DNA of 64,000 nucleotides from JADCGM01 sp943370355 (GTDB lineage Bacteria; Pseudomonadota; Alphaproteobacteria; Sphingomonadales; Sphingomonadaceae), in assembly GCA_943370355.1 (NCBI GenBank), contig CALRQP020000007.1:73644-137643 (forward strand). The letters run 5' to 3'. This document shows, piece by piece, positions 33,132 through 42,256 of this stretch (within the stretch, counting starts at the first letter, position 1; the number at the start of each line of letters is the position of its first letter). The notes under the pieces are model-generated. The model searched no databases, had not been told where the DNA came from, and was given only the letters and a program-made list of their open reading frames with translations. A program made the translations under genes and the position numbers.

Positions 33132-34733
33132 ATGATCGCACTTCGCAGGCGCGCGCTTCTGCAGGGACTGATGCTCGGAGCGGTTGGGGCGCCGACCCTC
33201 GCGCAGAGTTTGAGCCGGGGCTTCACGCATGGCGTAGGCAGTTTCGATCCCGCGGCGGGGACGATCACGCTCTGGACGCGCTATGTCGGCGCGGACGAGG
33301 TCAAGCTAGGCTGGGAAGTCGCCGAGGACGCCGGGTTCGGGAAGATCGTAAAGCGTGGCGAGACGCTGGTATCGGCTGAGCGCGACTGGTGCGCCAAGGC
33401 GACGGTTTCGGGTCTCGAGCCGGGGCGCTGGTATTTCTACCGCTTCGTCGCGCCCGACCTGAGCCGTTCCGATATCGGTCGTACAAAGACGTTCGCACAG
33501 GGCAAACTCGATCAGTTCAAGGTCGCGGTCTTTTCCTGCTCCAACCTGCCGGCCGGCTGGTTCAACGCTTATGCCCATGCGGCGGCGCGCGACGACATCG
33601 ATCTCGTCGTGCACCTCGGCGACTATTTCTACGAATATCCGCAAGGGGGGTATCCGGCGAAGAAATATGAGGTCGCCGGCCGGCTGCTCGAGCCGCCGAC
33701 GGAAGTCATCAAGCTCGACGAATATCGCCGCCGCTATGCGAACTATCGTTCCGACGCCGACCTGCAGCGGCTGCATAGCCTGTTCCCGGCGATCACCATC
33801 TGGGACGATCATGAATTCGCCAATGACGCCTGGACAGGGGGCGCTGAGAATCACACACCGGCGACTGAAGGCGATTGGGAGGTTCGCAAGGCGGCAGCGA
33901 AGCGCGCCTATCATGAATGGCTGCCGATGGGCGATGCGCCCTATGCGACCTACGACATTGGCGACCTGCTCAGCCTGATCCGGCTCGACACCCGCGTCGA
34001 GGGCCGGATGCAGCAGCTCGATCTGGGTGTGGCCAAGGGCGATCCGGCGGCGCTCGCGGCGTTCCGCGACGGACCATGGCGTGATCCCAAGCGCACCCTG
34101 CTCGGCTTTCCGCAGGAAGCATGGTTCGCCGATACGATCCGGCAATCGGTGCGCAACAAGGCGCGCTGGCAACTCGTGGCGCAGCAGGTCGTGATGGGCT
34201 CCATCATCACACCGAAGGCAGCGAGCATCGATTGGCTCGGACCCGACGCGCCTGATTATTCGAAGCGGCGCTTCACGAACTCGCTGGCCGCGACCAAGGC
34301 CGGTCTCCCATTCAACATGGACAGCTGGGGCGGCTATATCGCCGCGCGCGAGCGGTTGCTCGGCGCGGCGCAATCGGCAGGCGCGAACATGATCGTGCTG
34401 GCCGGCGACAGCCACAACGCCTGGGGCTTCGATCTTGCCAACAAAGGCCGGCCTGCCGGAGTCGAGTTCGCCGTGCAGGGCGTGACGTCACCGGGGTTCG
34501 AGGGCAGCCTGCGCGGTGTGAAGCCCGAGGTGTTAGCGTCGGCGCTGGTGGCGGAGAATCGCGAGATGAAATGGTGCGATACGTCGAAGCGCGGCTACCT
34601 GACCGTGACGCTGACACGCGACAGCGCGCGCTGCGACTGGCACCTGCTCGACACGGTGCGCGAGCGGTCGCTGGCGATGACGACGCGCAGCGCGACGGTG
34701 GCGCGTGGACGGAACCGGATGACGTTAGTCTGA
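33132..34733 (+). CDS. phoD: PhoD-type alkaline phosphatase/phosphodiesterase (1)
   Basis: 533 residues. A twin-arginine-like leader (MIALRRRALLQGLMLGAVG) indicates folded export. A short N-terminal PhoD domain (about 28-115) precedes the metallophosphatase domain. Metal-site motifs include VFSCSNLPAGWFNAY, VVHLGDYFYEYP, TIWDDHEFANDAW and VLAGDSHNAWGF. PhoD uses iron and calcium to release phosphate from diesters and monoesters in the periplasm. No Pho box was identified. Its end overlaps convergent aroB by 9 bases. A second PhoD lies at 53763. Confidence 0.94.
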   Translation: MIALRRRALLQGLMLGAVGAPTLAQSLSRGFTHGVGSFDPAAGTITLWTRYVGADEVKLGWEVAEDAGFGKIVKRGETLVSAERDWCAKATVSGLEPGRWYFYRFVAPDLSRSDIGRTKTFAQGKLDQFKVAVFSCSNLPAGWFNAYAHAAARDDIDLVVHLGDYFYEYPQGGYPAKKYEVAGRLLEPPTEVIKLDEYRRRYANYRSDADLQRLHSLFPAITIWDDHEFANDAWTGGAENHTPATEGDWEVRKAAAKRAYHEWLPMGDAPYATYDIGDLLSLIRLDTRVEGRMQQLDLGVAKGDPAALAAFRDGPWRDPKRTLLGFPQEAWFADTIRQSVRNKARWQLVAQQVVMGSIITPKAASIDWLGPDAPDYSKRRFTNSLAATKAGLPFNMDSWGGYIAARERLLGAAQSAGANMIVLAGDSHNAWGFDLANKGRPAGVEFAVQGVTSPGFEGSLRGVKPEVLASALVAENREMKWCDTSKRGYLTVTLTRDSARCDWHLLDTVRERSLAMTTRSATVARGRNRMTLV

Positions 34734-35831
34734 GAGCACGCCTGACAGGAAAGTCTCGACCGCGGTCAGTTCGACCTCCTTGGTCACGAAGGCATGGCCG
34801 ATGCCGCGCGCAAGGATGAGTGCGAGGCGGTCGCCGGACATTTTCTTGTCCTGCCGCATATGCGCGACGAGACGATCCGCGCCGCTGACGATCCCCGCCT
34901 CGCGCGGATGCGTCGGCAATCCCGCGCGCGCGAGGTGAGCCGCGACGCGGTCCGCAGCGTCGGCGCTGCACAGTCCGAGATGCGCGGATAACCGGAACGC
35001 CAGCACGCAGCCGATGGCAACGGCCTCGCCGTGCAGCAGCCGGTCGGAAAAACCGACTTCGGTTTCGAGTGCATGGCCGAAGGTATGACCGAGATTGAGC
35101 AGGGCGCGTCGGCCGTTGGTTTCGAATTCGTCGGCGAGAACAGTGGCAACCTTGGCACGCACAGCCCTTTCGATCGCTTGAGCAAGCGCGACGGGCTCCC
35201 GTGCAAGGACTGCATCGAGATTGGTGTCCAGCCAGTCGAAGAATGACGCATCCTCGATCAGCGCGATCTTGGCGATCTCGGCATAGCCAGCGCGCAGCTC
35301 GCGGTCGGGCAGGGTCTCGAGAACGGCCGGATCGATGAGCACGAGCGAGGGCTGATGGAAGGCACCGACGAGATTCTTGCCTGCTGCGCTGTCGATCGCG
35401 GTCTTCCCGCCGACCGAGGAGTCCACCTGTGCGAGCAGCGTCGTCGGCACCTGGACGAAGCGGCAGCCGCGGCGCAGGATCGCGCTGGCAAAGCCGGTCA
35501 GGTCGCCGATGACGCCGCCGCCGAGCGCGACGACGAAATCGCCGCGCTCCACGCCGAGCGCGAGCAGGCGCTCGGTAAGTTCGGCAAGATGGTGCCAATC
35601 CTTGGTTGCCTCGCCGGGGGGCAAAACCACCGGTTCCGCCGAGCGGCCGGACCGTTCAAGCGACGCCGTTACGGCCGCGAGATGCAGCGGCGCGACGGTG
35701 GCGTCGGTCACCACCGCGACGCGATTTCGTCCGCCCAGCGGCGCCACCAGCTCCCCCAGCCGCGCCAGTCCGCCGCGTTCGATATGGATAGGATAGGCGC
35801 GGCCCGCGAGCGGCACATCGATAACCGTCAT
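34725..35831 (-). CDS. aroB: 3-dehydroquinate synthase
   Basis: 368 residues. It converts DAHP to 3-dehydroquinate in the shikimate pathway with NAD and Zn. Key segments are PPGEATKDWHHLAE, ALGGGVIGDLTGFASAILRRG, PTTLLAQVDSSVGGKTAID (NAD and substrate loops) and LNLGHTFGHALE with its zinc histidine. Start codon overlaps the aroK stop (ATGA), the standard aroK-aroB operon. Confidence 0.96.
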   Translation of the reverse strand: MTVIDVPLAGRAYPIHIERGGLARLGELVAPLGGRNRVAVVTDATVAPLHLAAVTASLERSGRSAEPVVLPPGEATKDWHHLAELTERLLALGVERGDFVVALGGGVIGDLTGFASAILRRGCRFVQVPTTLLAQVDSSVGGKTAIDSAAGKNLVGAFHQPSLVLIDPAVLETLPDRELRAGYAEIAKIALIEDASFFDWLDTNLDAVLAREPVALAQAIERAVRAKVATVLADEFETNGRRALLNLGHTFGHALETEVGFSDRLLHGEAVAIGCVLAFRLSAHLGLCSADAADRVAAHLARAGLPTHPREAGIVSGADRLVAHMRQDKKMSGDRLALILARGIGHAFVTKEVELTAVETFLSGVLSD

Positions 35832-36379
35832 GCCGACACCGGCTCCTTCAGCAGCTTGAGAATGGCATTCACCGTCGCATCATGCGGTGCCGCGCGGCTT
35901 TCGACCCGGTGGTGCGCCTGCGCATAGAAGGGATTGCGCTGCTCCGCGAGGTCGCGAAGCACGATGCCGGCGTCCTTGCCGATGAGCAACGGCCGGTTGT
36001 TGCGCTTGCCGACCCGGCCGACGAGCGTCGTGACGTCGGCATCGAGCCAGATTGCCACGGCGGACTTCAGGATCAGCGCCCGGGTCTCGTCGTTGATGAA
36101 CGCCCCGCCGCCCGTCGCGATCACTTTCGGCACGCCGTCGATCAGGCGCGCGATGACGCGCCGTTCGCCATCGCGAAAGGCCGGTTCGCCGTAACGTTCG
36201 AATATCTCGCTGATGCTCATCGCCGCCGCTCGCTCGATCTCCTCATCGGCATCGACGAAAGGCATGTGCAGTCGTGACGCCAGCCGGCGACCGACCGTCG
36301 ACTTGCCAACGCCCATCAGGCCGACGAGGACGATCGTACGGTCGGCGGGGCTATGCGCATCTTTGCCGTCGCGTGACAT
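35828..36379 (-). CDS. aroK: Shikimate kinase
   Basis: 183 residues. It phosphorylates shikimate. P-loop GLMGVGKSTVGRRLA, shikimate-binding D in FVDADEEIE, and the VIATGGGAFI motif are present. ATG at 36379 is chosen from the family length; a long in-frame extension is antisense to other genes. A TATAGC hexamer sits 10 bases upstream of the ATG, suggesting a very short leader. Coupled to aroB. Confidence 0.95.
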   Translation of the reverse strand: MSRDGKDAHSPADRTIVLVGLMGVGKSTVGRRLASRLHMPFVDADEEIERAAAMSISEIFERYGEPAFRDGERRVIARLIDGVPKVIATGGGAFINDETRALILKSAVAIWLDADVTTLVGRVGKRNNRPLLIGKDAGIVLRDLAEQRNPFYAQAHHRVESRAAPHDATVNAILKLLKEPVSA

Positions 36380-36430
36380 GATGACGACCGCTATACACCG
36401 CCGCGACGGTTGCGGAAGGGTAAGGGACGC

Positions 36431-36571
36431 ATGGGACGAACGATGATGTGGGTGCTGCTGCTGGCGCTGGTCGCGGTGGTCGGTGGCACGATCTATCTGA
36501 TGTTCGCCGAGCCGGCCTATACGCCGAAGCACGTCGAAAAACTCGTGCCCGATGCGAAGCTGGGCCACTAA
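36431..36571 (+). CDS. Small single-pass membrane protein, 46 aa
   Basis: A 46-residue frame starting MGRTMMWVLLLALVAVVGGT with one membrane helix, then a short polar tail (AEPAYTPKHVEKLVPDAKLGH). It overlaps the next gene by 20 bases in another frame, which favours translation coupling. No family recognised. Support is the clean frame, a membrane-protein-like sequence and position between aroK and the exported protein gene. A GGAAGGGTAAGGGA purine stretch precedes the ATG. Confidence 0.65.
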   Translation: MGRTMMWVLLLALVAVVGGTIYLMFAEPAYTPKHVEKLVPDAKLGH

Positions 36572-38318
36572 AGCAGCGCTCGCCGCGCTCGTCGCCAGCG
36601 CCGCGCTCGCGCAGGACGCGCCGAAATCGATTCTGCCGCCGGGGTTCGAGGATGCGCCTGCGCCCAAGCCTGCCGAGCCTAAAGCAGTCGAGCCGAAGCC
36701 TGCGCCGGCTGCCGCCGATGCGGCACCGGTTGACAAGGCGACACCGGTTGCGGTTTCGCCAGTAGCCAAGCCGATTGATGTGCCGGATCCGATGGCGACG
36801 GCTGAAGTGCGTAGGGACCCAAACGCGGTCGGCCTGCTGTCGCCAGTTGCCGGCGGCTACGGGCCGGCGACCTTTACGGGATCGAACGGCCAATTCCTGA
36901 CGGGGCTGATGAAGCGGCTGGATGCGCCGATCGCCTCGCGCTGGGCGCATATCGTGCTGCGACGCGCGCTGCTGTCCGAGGTCGGCACGCCGCACGGTTT
37001 GCGGCCGGCCGACTGGGTCGCCGAGCGCGCGTGGCTGCTGGTCCGGATGGGCGAGGCCGACGGCGCGAAGTCGCTCGTCGAGGCGGTGCCGGTCGACCGC
37101 TTCACGGTGCAGATGTACGCCGTCGCAGCGCAGGCCGATCTGGCGAGCGCCGACCTGCCGGCGCTCTGCCCCCTCGCCCCAACCGCGCGCACCGTCAGCA
37201 CTGAACCCTTCTGGCCGATGATGGACGCGATGTGTGCGGGCATAAACGGCGACGATCTGACGGCAGCGGCGATCTTCGACCGGCTACGCGCCAAACGAGC
37301 CGCCGACCCGTTCGACATCAAGCTGGCCGAGCGTGTCGCGGCCGCCGTCAACGGCGGTGGCCGCGCGGCCAATGTCGAGTGGCAGGAGGTCGACCGCCTC
37401 AGCATCTTCCGCTTCGGGCTGGCCGTTGCGGGCGGCGTGATGCCGTCGCAGGAACTGCTGGCGAAGGCGAAGCCGCAACTGCGCGCCTGGCTGTTCCGCG
37501 CGCCGACCGCGCCGCTCGCGACGCGCGTTGCGATGGCACCTTCGGCGGCGGTGCTCGGGGTGTCGTCGTCGGATGAGATGGTGAAACTTTATTCAGCGCT
37601 GGCGGCGGAGCTTGACCCGTTCGAGCTGGAAGCTTCACCTGCGGGTCAGTTGCGGACGGCGTTCGCCGGGCGGACCCCGGACGCGCGCTTGGCGGCGATC
37701 CGTACCCTGTGGTCACGCGGCAGCGACCCGGGCGGACGCTACGCAATGAAAATCCTGACTGCGCGCGCCGCCGCCGGAATCCGGCCAACGGCGGAGCAGG
37801 TCGATGCTGCGTTGCCCTTGGTCGAGTCGATGTTGTCGGCAGGGCTGATCCGCCCGGCTTTGCGCTGGTGGCCGGTGCTCGACGAAGCAGGCGGCGCGTC
37901 GCGCGACAGTGTCTGGGCGCTTCTTGCGCTTGCTGACTCGCGCATACCGGCGACCAACAAGGCGTTCGGCAAATGGTTCGACGCGGAAAAGGCCAAGAGC
38001 GACGAGACGACAGCGACACGGCGCGCGCGACTGCTTGCAGCAGCACTGGCCGGCCTCGGGCGGGCCGGGGGAGATTGGGAGGGCAAGCTCGACGATCTGG
38101 ATGTCCCGAAGCTGGACAATGTCTGGACCCGCCACATTGATGCAGCTGCCCAAGCGGGCCGTGCTGGCGAGGTTGCGCTGCTGGCCGCAACCGGCCTGCA
38201 GACGCATTGGTCGGGCGTTCCGCCCCGCCACCTGCAGCACATCATCGCGGCCTATCGGTGGATCGGACGGACGCACGAGGCCGAAATGCTCGCCGTCGAA
38301 GCGCTCACGCGCGGATGA
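36552..38318 (+). CDS. Exported protein of unknown function, 588 aa
   Basis: Not recognised as a named family. It has a signal peptide (WATKAALAALVASAALAQD), then a Pro/Ala/Lys-rich linker (about 25-85), then about 500 residues of alanine-rich helical sequence with weak repeats, likely solenoid. No catalytic motif is visible. It starts inside the preceding small gene and its stop overlaps the xerD ATG (ATGA), so it belongs to a four-gene strand with xerD and possibly accA. Probably periplasmic or surface-tethered. Confidence 0.8.
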   Translation: MRSWATKAALAALVASAALAQDAPKSILPPGFEDAPAPKPAEPKAVEPKPAPAAADAAPVDKATPVAVSPVAKPIDVPDPMATAEVRRDPNAVGLLSPVAGGYGPATFTGSNGQFLTGLMKRLDAPIASRWAHIVLRRALLSEVGTPHGLRPADWVAERAWLLVRMGEADGAKSLVEAVPVDRFTVQMYAVAAQADLASADLPALCPLAPTARTVSTEPFWPMMDAMCAGINGDDLTAAAIFDRLRAKRAADPFDIKLAERVAAAVNGGGRAANVEWQEVDRLSIFRFGLAVAGGVMPSQELLAKAKPQLRAWLFRAPTAPLATRVAMAPSAAVLGVSSSDEMVKLYSALAAELDPFELEASPAGQLRTAFAGRTPDARLAAIRTLWSRGSDPGGRYAMKILTARAAAGIRPTAEQVDAALPLVESMLSAGLIRPALRWWPVLDEAGGASRDSVWALLALADSRIPATNKAFGKWFDAEKAKSDETTATRRARLLAAALAGLGRAGGDWEGKLDDLDVPKLDNVWTRHIDAAAQAGRAGEVALLAATGLQTHWSGVPPRHLQHIIAAYRWIGRTHEAEMLAVEALTRG

Positions 38319-39229
38319 CGGCGTTGCGCGACGGTCAGGCGATCGCGCTGTTCCTCGATATGCTGGCCGCAGAGCGGGGGGCCGCCAAGAACACATTGCT
38401 CGCCTATCGGCGCGACCTTGAGGGGGCCAGCGAACTGCTCGGCGGCAAGCTCGCATCGGCGGACGCCAAGGCGGTGGGCGGCCTCGCCGAGAGCTGGCGC
38501 GATCTCGCGCGCGCGACGGTCGCACGCAAGGGATCGGCGCTGCGCCGGTTTTTCGGTTTCCTGATCGACGAGGGGCACCGGACCGACGATCCGGCGCGCG
38601 ATCTGCCCAAGCCCGTCGCCGCCCGCCCGCTGCCGAAATCCCTGACCACCGGCGACGTCGACCGGCTATTCGAGGCCGTCGATGCACGGTGTGCGGACGC
38701 GCCGAACGCCGCCAACCTGCGCCTGCGTGCATTGATCGAATTGCTGTACGGGTCGGGATTGCGCGCGACCGAACTGGTGTCGCTGCCCCGGAACGCCATT
38801 CAGCCCGGACGGCCTTATGCCGTGCTGCGCGGCAAGGGCGGCAAGGAGAGGATGGTGCCGGTCAGCGGGCGCGCTCTGGCCGCCGTGGCAGCGCATGCCG
38901 CGAACCTGCCCGCCGATGCGAAGCTCCTGTTCCCGAGCGGCAAGTCCCACCTGTCGCGCATCCGGCTGTTCCAGATCGTCAAGACGCTCGCCGCCGAGGC
39001 GGGTATCCCACCCGACCGCATCAGCCCGCACGTGCTGCGCCACGCCTTTGCTACCCACCTGCTCGAAGGCGGCGCCGATCTGCGCGCGCTGCAGACGATG
39101 CTCGGTCACGCCGACATAGCGACGACGCAGATCTATACGCATGTCGGCACCAAGCATCTGGTCGAAATGGTCAACGCGCGCCATCCGCTCGGCCCGGCTC
39201 GCGTTGACCCCGCCGACAAGCCCGCCTAA
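38315..39229 (+). CDS. xerD: Tyrosine recombinase XerD
   Basis: 304 residues. N-terminal SAM-like core-binding domain (about 5-95) and catalytic domain with the full set R150 (GSGLRATEL), K174 (RGKGGKER), H239-x-x-R242 (HVLRHAFATH), H265 (LGHADIATTQ) and nucleophile Y274. The length and C terminus fit the chromosomal dimer resolvase partner XerD rather than an integrase. Start overlaps the preceding stop. Not associated with mobile DNA here. Confidence 0.93.
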   Translation: MTALRDGQAIALFLDMLAAERGAAKNTLLAYRRDLEGASELLGGKLASADAKAVGGLAESWRDLARATVARKGSALRRFFGFLIDEGHRTDDPARDLPKPVAARPLPKSLTTGDVDRLFEAVDARCADAPNAANLRLRALIELLYGSGLRATELVSLPRNAIQPGRPYAVLRGKGGKERMVPVSGRALAAVAAHAANLPADAKLLFPSGKSHLSRIRLFQIVKTLAAEAGIPPDRISPHVLRHAFATHLLEGGADLRALQTMLGHADIATTQIYTHVGTKHLVEMVNARHPLGPARVDPADKPA

Positions 39230-39238
39230 TCGGCGCTG

Positions 39239-40183
39239 ATGACCACCTACCTCGAATTCGAGAAGCCGGTTGCCGAGCTTGAGGCGCGGATCGGCGAACT
39301 GAAGGCGTCCGACAGCGGCATCGACATCACGCCGGAGGTCAAAAAGCTTGAGGCAAAGGCCGAAAAGCTGCTGCGCGACACCTATGCCAAGCTGACGCCT
39401 TGGCAGAAGACGCAGGTTGCCCGGCATCCGTCGCGGCCGCATCTCGTCGATATTCTCGGCCGACTGTTCGAGGACTTCACGCCGCTCGCTGGCGACCGCA
39501 AATTCGGTGAGGATGCGGCGATCATTGGCGGCTTTGCGCGGTTCCGGGGACAGCCGGTCATGGTCATGGGCCATGAAAAGGGCAACGACACCGTCACCCG
39601 GCTCAAGCACAATTTCGGCATGGCGAAGCCCGAGGGCTACCGGAAAGCAGTGCGGCTGATCGAGATGGCGGACCGTTTCGGCATTCCGGTGTTGACCTTT
39701 GTCGATACGGCCGGTGCCTTTCCGGGCGTGCAGGCAGAAGAGCGCGGGCAGGCGGAAGCCGTCGCGCGCTCAACCCAGGCCTGCCTCAACCTGCGTGCGT
39801 CGTTCGTCGCTTCAATCGTCGGCGAGGGCGGCTCAGGCGGCGCGCTGGCCATCGCGACGGCGAACCGGATCATCATGTTCGAGCACTCAACCTATTCGGT
39901 GATCTCGCCCGAAGCTGGCGCATCGATCCTGTTCCGCACTTCGGAAAAGGCCGCCGACATGGCCGAGGCGATGAAGCTCACGGCGCAGGACCTGAAGCGC
40001 CTTGGCGTCATCGATACCATCGTGCCGGAACCGCTGGGCGGTGCGCATCGCGATCCAAGTGCCGCAATAGATAGGCTCGGCGATGCGGTGGAGAAGGAGT
40101 TGCGCGGTATGGCGGGGATGAGCGGCGACGCACTTCGCACCGACCGTCGCAAGAAGTTTCTGCAGATGGGGCGGGCGGCCTGA
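39239..40183 (+). CDS. accA: Acetyl-CoA carboxylase carboxyltransferase subunit alpha
   Basis: 314 residues. With AccD it transfers CO2 from biotin to acetyl-CoA, the first step of fatty acid synthesis. It starts TYLEFEKPVAELEARIGELK. Crotonase-like core motifs include VDTAGAFPGVQAEERGQAEA, IVGEGGSGGALAIATAN and MFEHSTYSVISPEAGASILFR. It follows xerD by 9 bases, so transcription may be shared. Confidence 0.97.
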   Translation: MTTYLEFEKPVAELEARIGELKASDSGIDITPEVKKLEAKAEKLLRDTYAKLTPWQKTQVARHPSRPHLVDILGRLFEDFTPLAGDRKFGEDAAIIGGFARFRGQPVMVMGHEKGNDTVTRLKHNFGMAKPEGYRKAVRLIEMADRFGIPVLTFVDTAGAFPGVQAEERGQAEAVARSTQACLNLRASFVASIVGEGGSGGALAIATANRIIMFEHSTYSVISPEAGASILFRTSEKAADMAEAMKLTAQDLKRLGVIDTIVPEPLGGAHRDPSAAIDRLGDAVEKELRGMAGMSGDALRTDRRKKFLQMGRAA

Positions 40184-40242
40184 CGGAACCGGCGGCGTTT
40201 CGCCCGGTTGTGATCGCGCCCGCGTAACGATCAGGACAGGCG

Positions 40243-41691
40243 ATGAACCGATCTTCCCGTTTTCTCGCAGCTGCGGTTGCGATGTCTCTCCTTCTGCCGA
40301 GCGCGCTTCCTGCGCAAAGCATCAGTGCCAGCGACCGCCGTCTCGGTGCGCAGCAGCATCCGGAAATCCTCAAACAATTCGGCGGCCCCTATTCAGGCCC
40401 CGGCGTCGCGATGGTCAACAAGGTCGGCAAGGCGGTTGCGGTGCAGTCCGGTCTCGCCCAGACCGGCAGTGAATGTACCGTGACGCTGCTCAATTCGACG
40501 GTCGTCAATGCGTTCGCGGTGCCGGGATGTTATATCTACGTCACGCGCGGCCTGCTCGCGATCATGGACGATGAGGCGGAACTCGCCGCTGTCCTGGGCC
40601 ACGAAATCGGGCACGTCGCCGCGCGTCACGCGCAGAAACGGCAGCGGCGCGCGACAGCGGCGGGCATCGGCTCGGTCATCGCCAGCATCTTCCTTGGCAG
40701 CACAGCCGGGCAGATCGCCAATCTGTTCGGGCAAGCCGGCGTCCAATCCTATTCGCGCAATCAGGAATATGAGGCGGACGACTTCGGCGTGCGATTCGCC
40801 AGCGGCGCGGGCTATGATCCGTATGCCGAGGCGGACATGCTCAAGTCGCTGAGTCGCGATGAGGCGCTGCAGGCCAAACTCCAGGGTATAGACGAGGCCG
40901 CAATGGCACCGGCCTTCGCGCGTAGCCATCCCTTGACGCAGGATCGCATCGTGCGGGCGACAGCGACTGCACGCGCCACCGGCGTGCCGCCAGGGGCCAA
41001 GCCACGCAACCGGCAGCAGTATCTGGCGGCAGTCGACGGGCTGCTCTACGGCGACGATCCAGCGCAGGGCTATGTAAACGACCGGACTTTCGCGCACCCA
41101 GAGCTGCGGCTCACCTTCACAGCACCGCCGGGCTTTTTCCTGCAGAACGGAGCTGATGCCGTCACCATTGCGCGCAGCGATGGCCTGAAAGCGCAATTTT
41201 CGGGCGGGCGCGTGGGCGCTGGCGGCCTTGAAGATTATGCAGCGCAGGTCGCCCGGCAGTTGCTTGGGCAGGCGCAAGGCGTGCAAGCGGGCCGCGCAAC
41301 GCGAACCACGGTCAACGGTCTCGAAGCCTATGTCCTGCCGCTACGCGTGCCGACGCAGCGCGGCGCTACCGACGTGACGATTGCCTCGTACCGGCTCTCG
41401 AATGATCAGGCGTACAGTTTCGTGACGCTCGCGCCGCCCGGCCAGTCCGGCGCGTTCGACAGCCTGATCGGGTCGTTTCGCCGGCTCACGCCGGCCGAGG
41501 CAGCCGCTCTTCGGCCACGGCGGATCGACGTGGTCACGGTCGCCCCCGGCGACACGGTCCAGTCGCTGGCCGGTCGGATGGCCTATTCGAATTACAAGGT
41601 CGAGCGGTTCCTTGCGATCAACGACCGCGATGCCGACCGGCCGCTTCGCCCCGGCGAGCAGGTCAAAATCGTCACCTACGCGGCACGCTGA
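40243..41691 (+). CDS. M48 family metalloprotease with C-terminal LysM-like domain
   Basis: 482 residues. Signal peptide MNRSSRFLAAAVAMSLLLPSALPAQ. BepA/LoiP-like zinc protease domain with H120-E-I-G-H124 in VLGHEIGHVAARHAQ, and downstream EYEADDFGVRFASGAGYDP with the third ligand. The last ~60 residues (VVTVAPGDTVQSLAGRM to RPLRPGEQVKIVTY) resemble a LysM peptidoglycan-binding unit. Likely a periplasmic outer-membrane quality-control protease. Followed by a GC hairpin shared with the convergent pilin gene. Confidence 0.93.
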   Translation: MNRSSRFLAAAVAMSLLLPSALPAQSISASDRRLGAQQHPEILKQFGGPYSGPGVAMVNKVGKAVAVQSGLAQTGSECTVTLLNSTVVNAFAVPGCYIYVTRGLLAIMDDEAELAAVLGHEIGHVAARHAQKRQRRATAAGIGSVIASIFLGSTAGQIANLFGQAGVQSYSRNQEYEADDFGVRFASGAGYDPYAEADMLKSLSRDEALQAKLQGIDEAAMAPAFARSHPLTQDRIVRATATARATGVPPGAKPRNRQQYLAAVDGLLYGDDPAQGYVNDRTFAHPELRLTFTAPPGFFLQNGADAVTIARSDGLKAQFSGGRVGAGGLEDYAAQVARQLLGQAQGVQAGRATRTTVNGLEAYVLPLRVPTQRGATDVTIASYRLSNDQAYSFVTLAPPGQSGAFDSLIGSFRRLTPAEAAALRPRRIDVVTVAPGDTVQSLAGRMAYSNYKVERFLAINDRDADRPLRPGEQVKIVTYAAR

Positions 41692-41697
41692 TGCGAA

Positions 41698-41725
41698 AGG
41701 GGCGGCAGGTTTCCCCGCCGCCCCT
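41698..41725. terminator. GC hairpin between convergent M48 and flp genes
   Basis: AGGGGCGGC / GCCGCCCCT, a perfect 9-base stem with a ten-base loop, 7 bases after the M48 stop and 23 bases before the pilin stop. No long U-tract follows on either strand, so termination strength is uncertain. Confidence 0.6.
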
Positions 41726-41747
41726 CAGGTATTCGATGATCAGACGC

Positions 41748-41915
41748 TTACGACGTCGCTGCGTCCATCGAGGTGCTGGCCTTGTTGAAGGTCGTCTTGA
41801 TCGACCCGCCGAGCGAGGTCATCGCACCGATGGCGGCGACGGCGATCAGAGCGGCAATCAGGCCATATTCGATTGCCGTTGCGCCCTTGCTGTTCTTGAT
41901 GAGCTTACGAACCAT
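41748..41915 (-). CDS. Flp/Fap pilin, copy 1
   Basis: 55-residue type IVb pilin: short positive leader (MVRKLIKNSKG), then ATAIEYGLIAALIAVAAIGA with the conserved E-Y of Flp pilins after the prepilin peptidase site, and a short tail to DAATS. The protein is identical to copy 2 at 41956-42123, although the DNA differs at about 17 synonymous positions. Assembly needs tad/cpa genes, none of which lie in the window. Confidence 0.93.
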   Translation of the reverse strand: MVRKLIKNSKGATAIEYGLIAALIAVAAIGAMTSLGGSIKTTFNKASTSMDAATS

Positions 41916-41955
41916 TTTGCTTCTCCCGTTTTGAAGTCAGTTGAAAATCGAAGGC

Positions 41956-42123
41956 TTACGAAGTGGCTGCATCCATCGAGGTGCTGGCCTTGTTGAACGT
42001 GGTCTTGATCGAACCGCCAAGCGACGTCATCGCGCCGATGGCGGCGACTGCGATCAGAGCCGCGATCAGACCGTATTCGATTGCCGTGGCGCCCTTGCTG
42101 TTCTTGATAAGCTTGCGAACCAT
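41956..42123 (-). CDS. Flp/Fap pilin, copy 2
   Basis: 55 residues, identical in protein sequence to copy 1, with the same prepilin cleavage context KGATAIEYGLI. The ATG at 42123 is preceded by a GGGAGA ribosome site; upstream in-frame codons are not pilin-like. Forty bases separate it from copy 1, so the two are a tandem duplication probably read from the promoter region 42124-42256. That region contains TTAACC and TTAACCAT, resembling CtrA half sites. Confidence 0.93.
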   Translation of the reverse strand: MVRKLIKNSKGATAIEYGLIAALIAVAAIGAMTSLGGSIKTTFNKASTSMDAATS

Positions 42124-42256
42124 TTGTCGTCTCCCTGTCCCGATACTTTTCCGGCGTTGCCTCTGCCCCATTACGCCGGGTCAGCAATTGCAGGTCTATG
42201 GCCTTGGTCTTGAAAAATGCTTAACCGCGACGATGAAATTGCGTTAACCATCTTTT

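Noticed and set aside
38315..39229. Phage integrase
   Set aside because: Length, motifs and neighbours (unknown exported protein, accA) fit XerD; no attachment site, tRNA or phage gene is near.
42181..42256. Full CtrA site (TTAA-N7-TTAA)
   Set aside because: The two TTAA cores are 19 bases apart, so only half-site-like octamers can be claimed.
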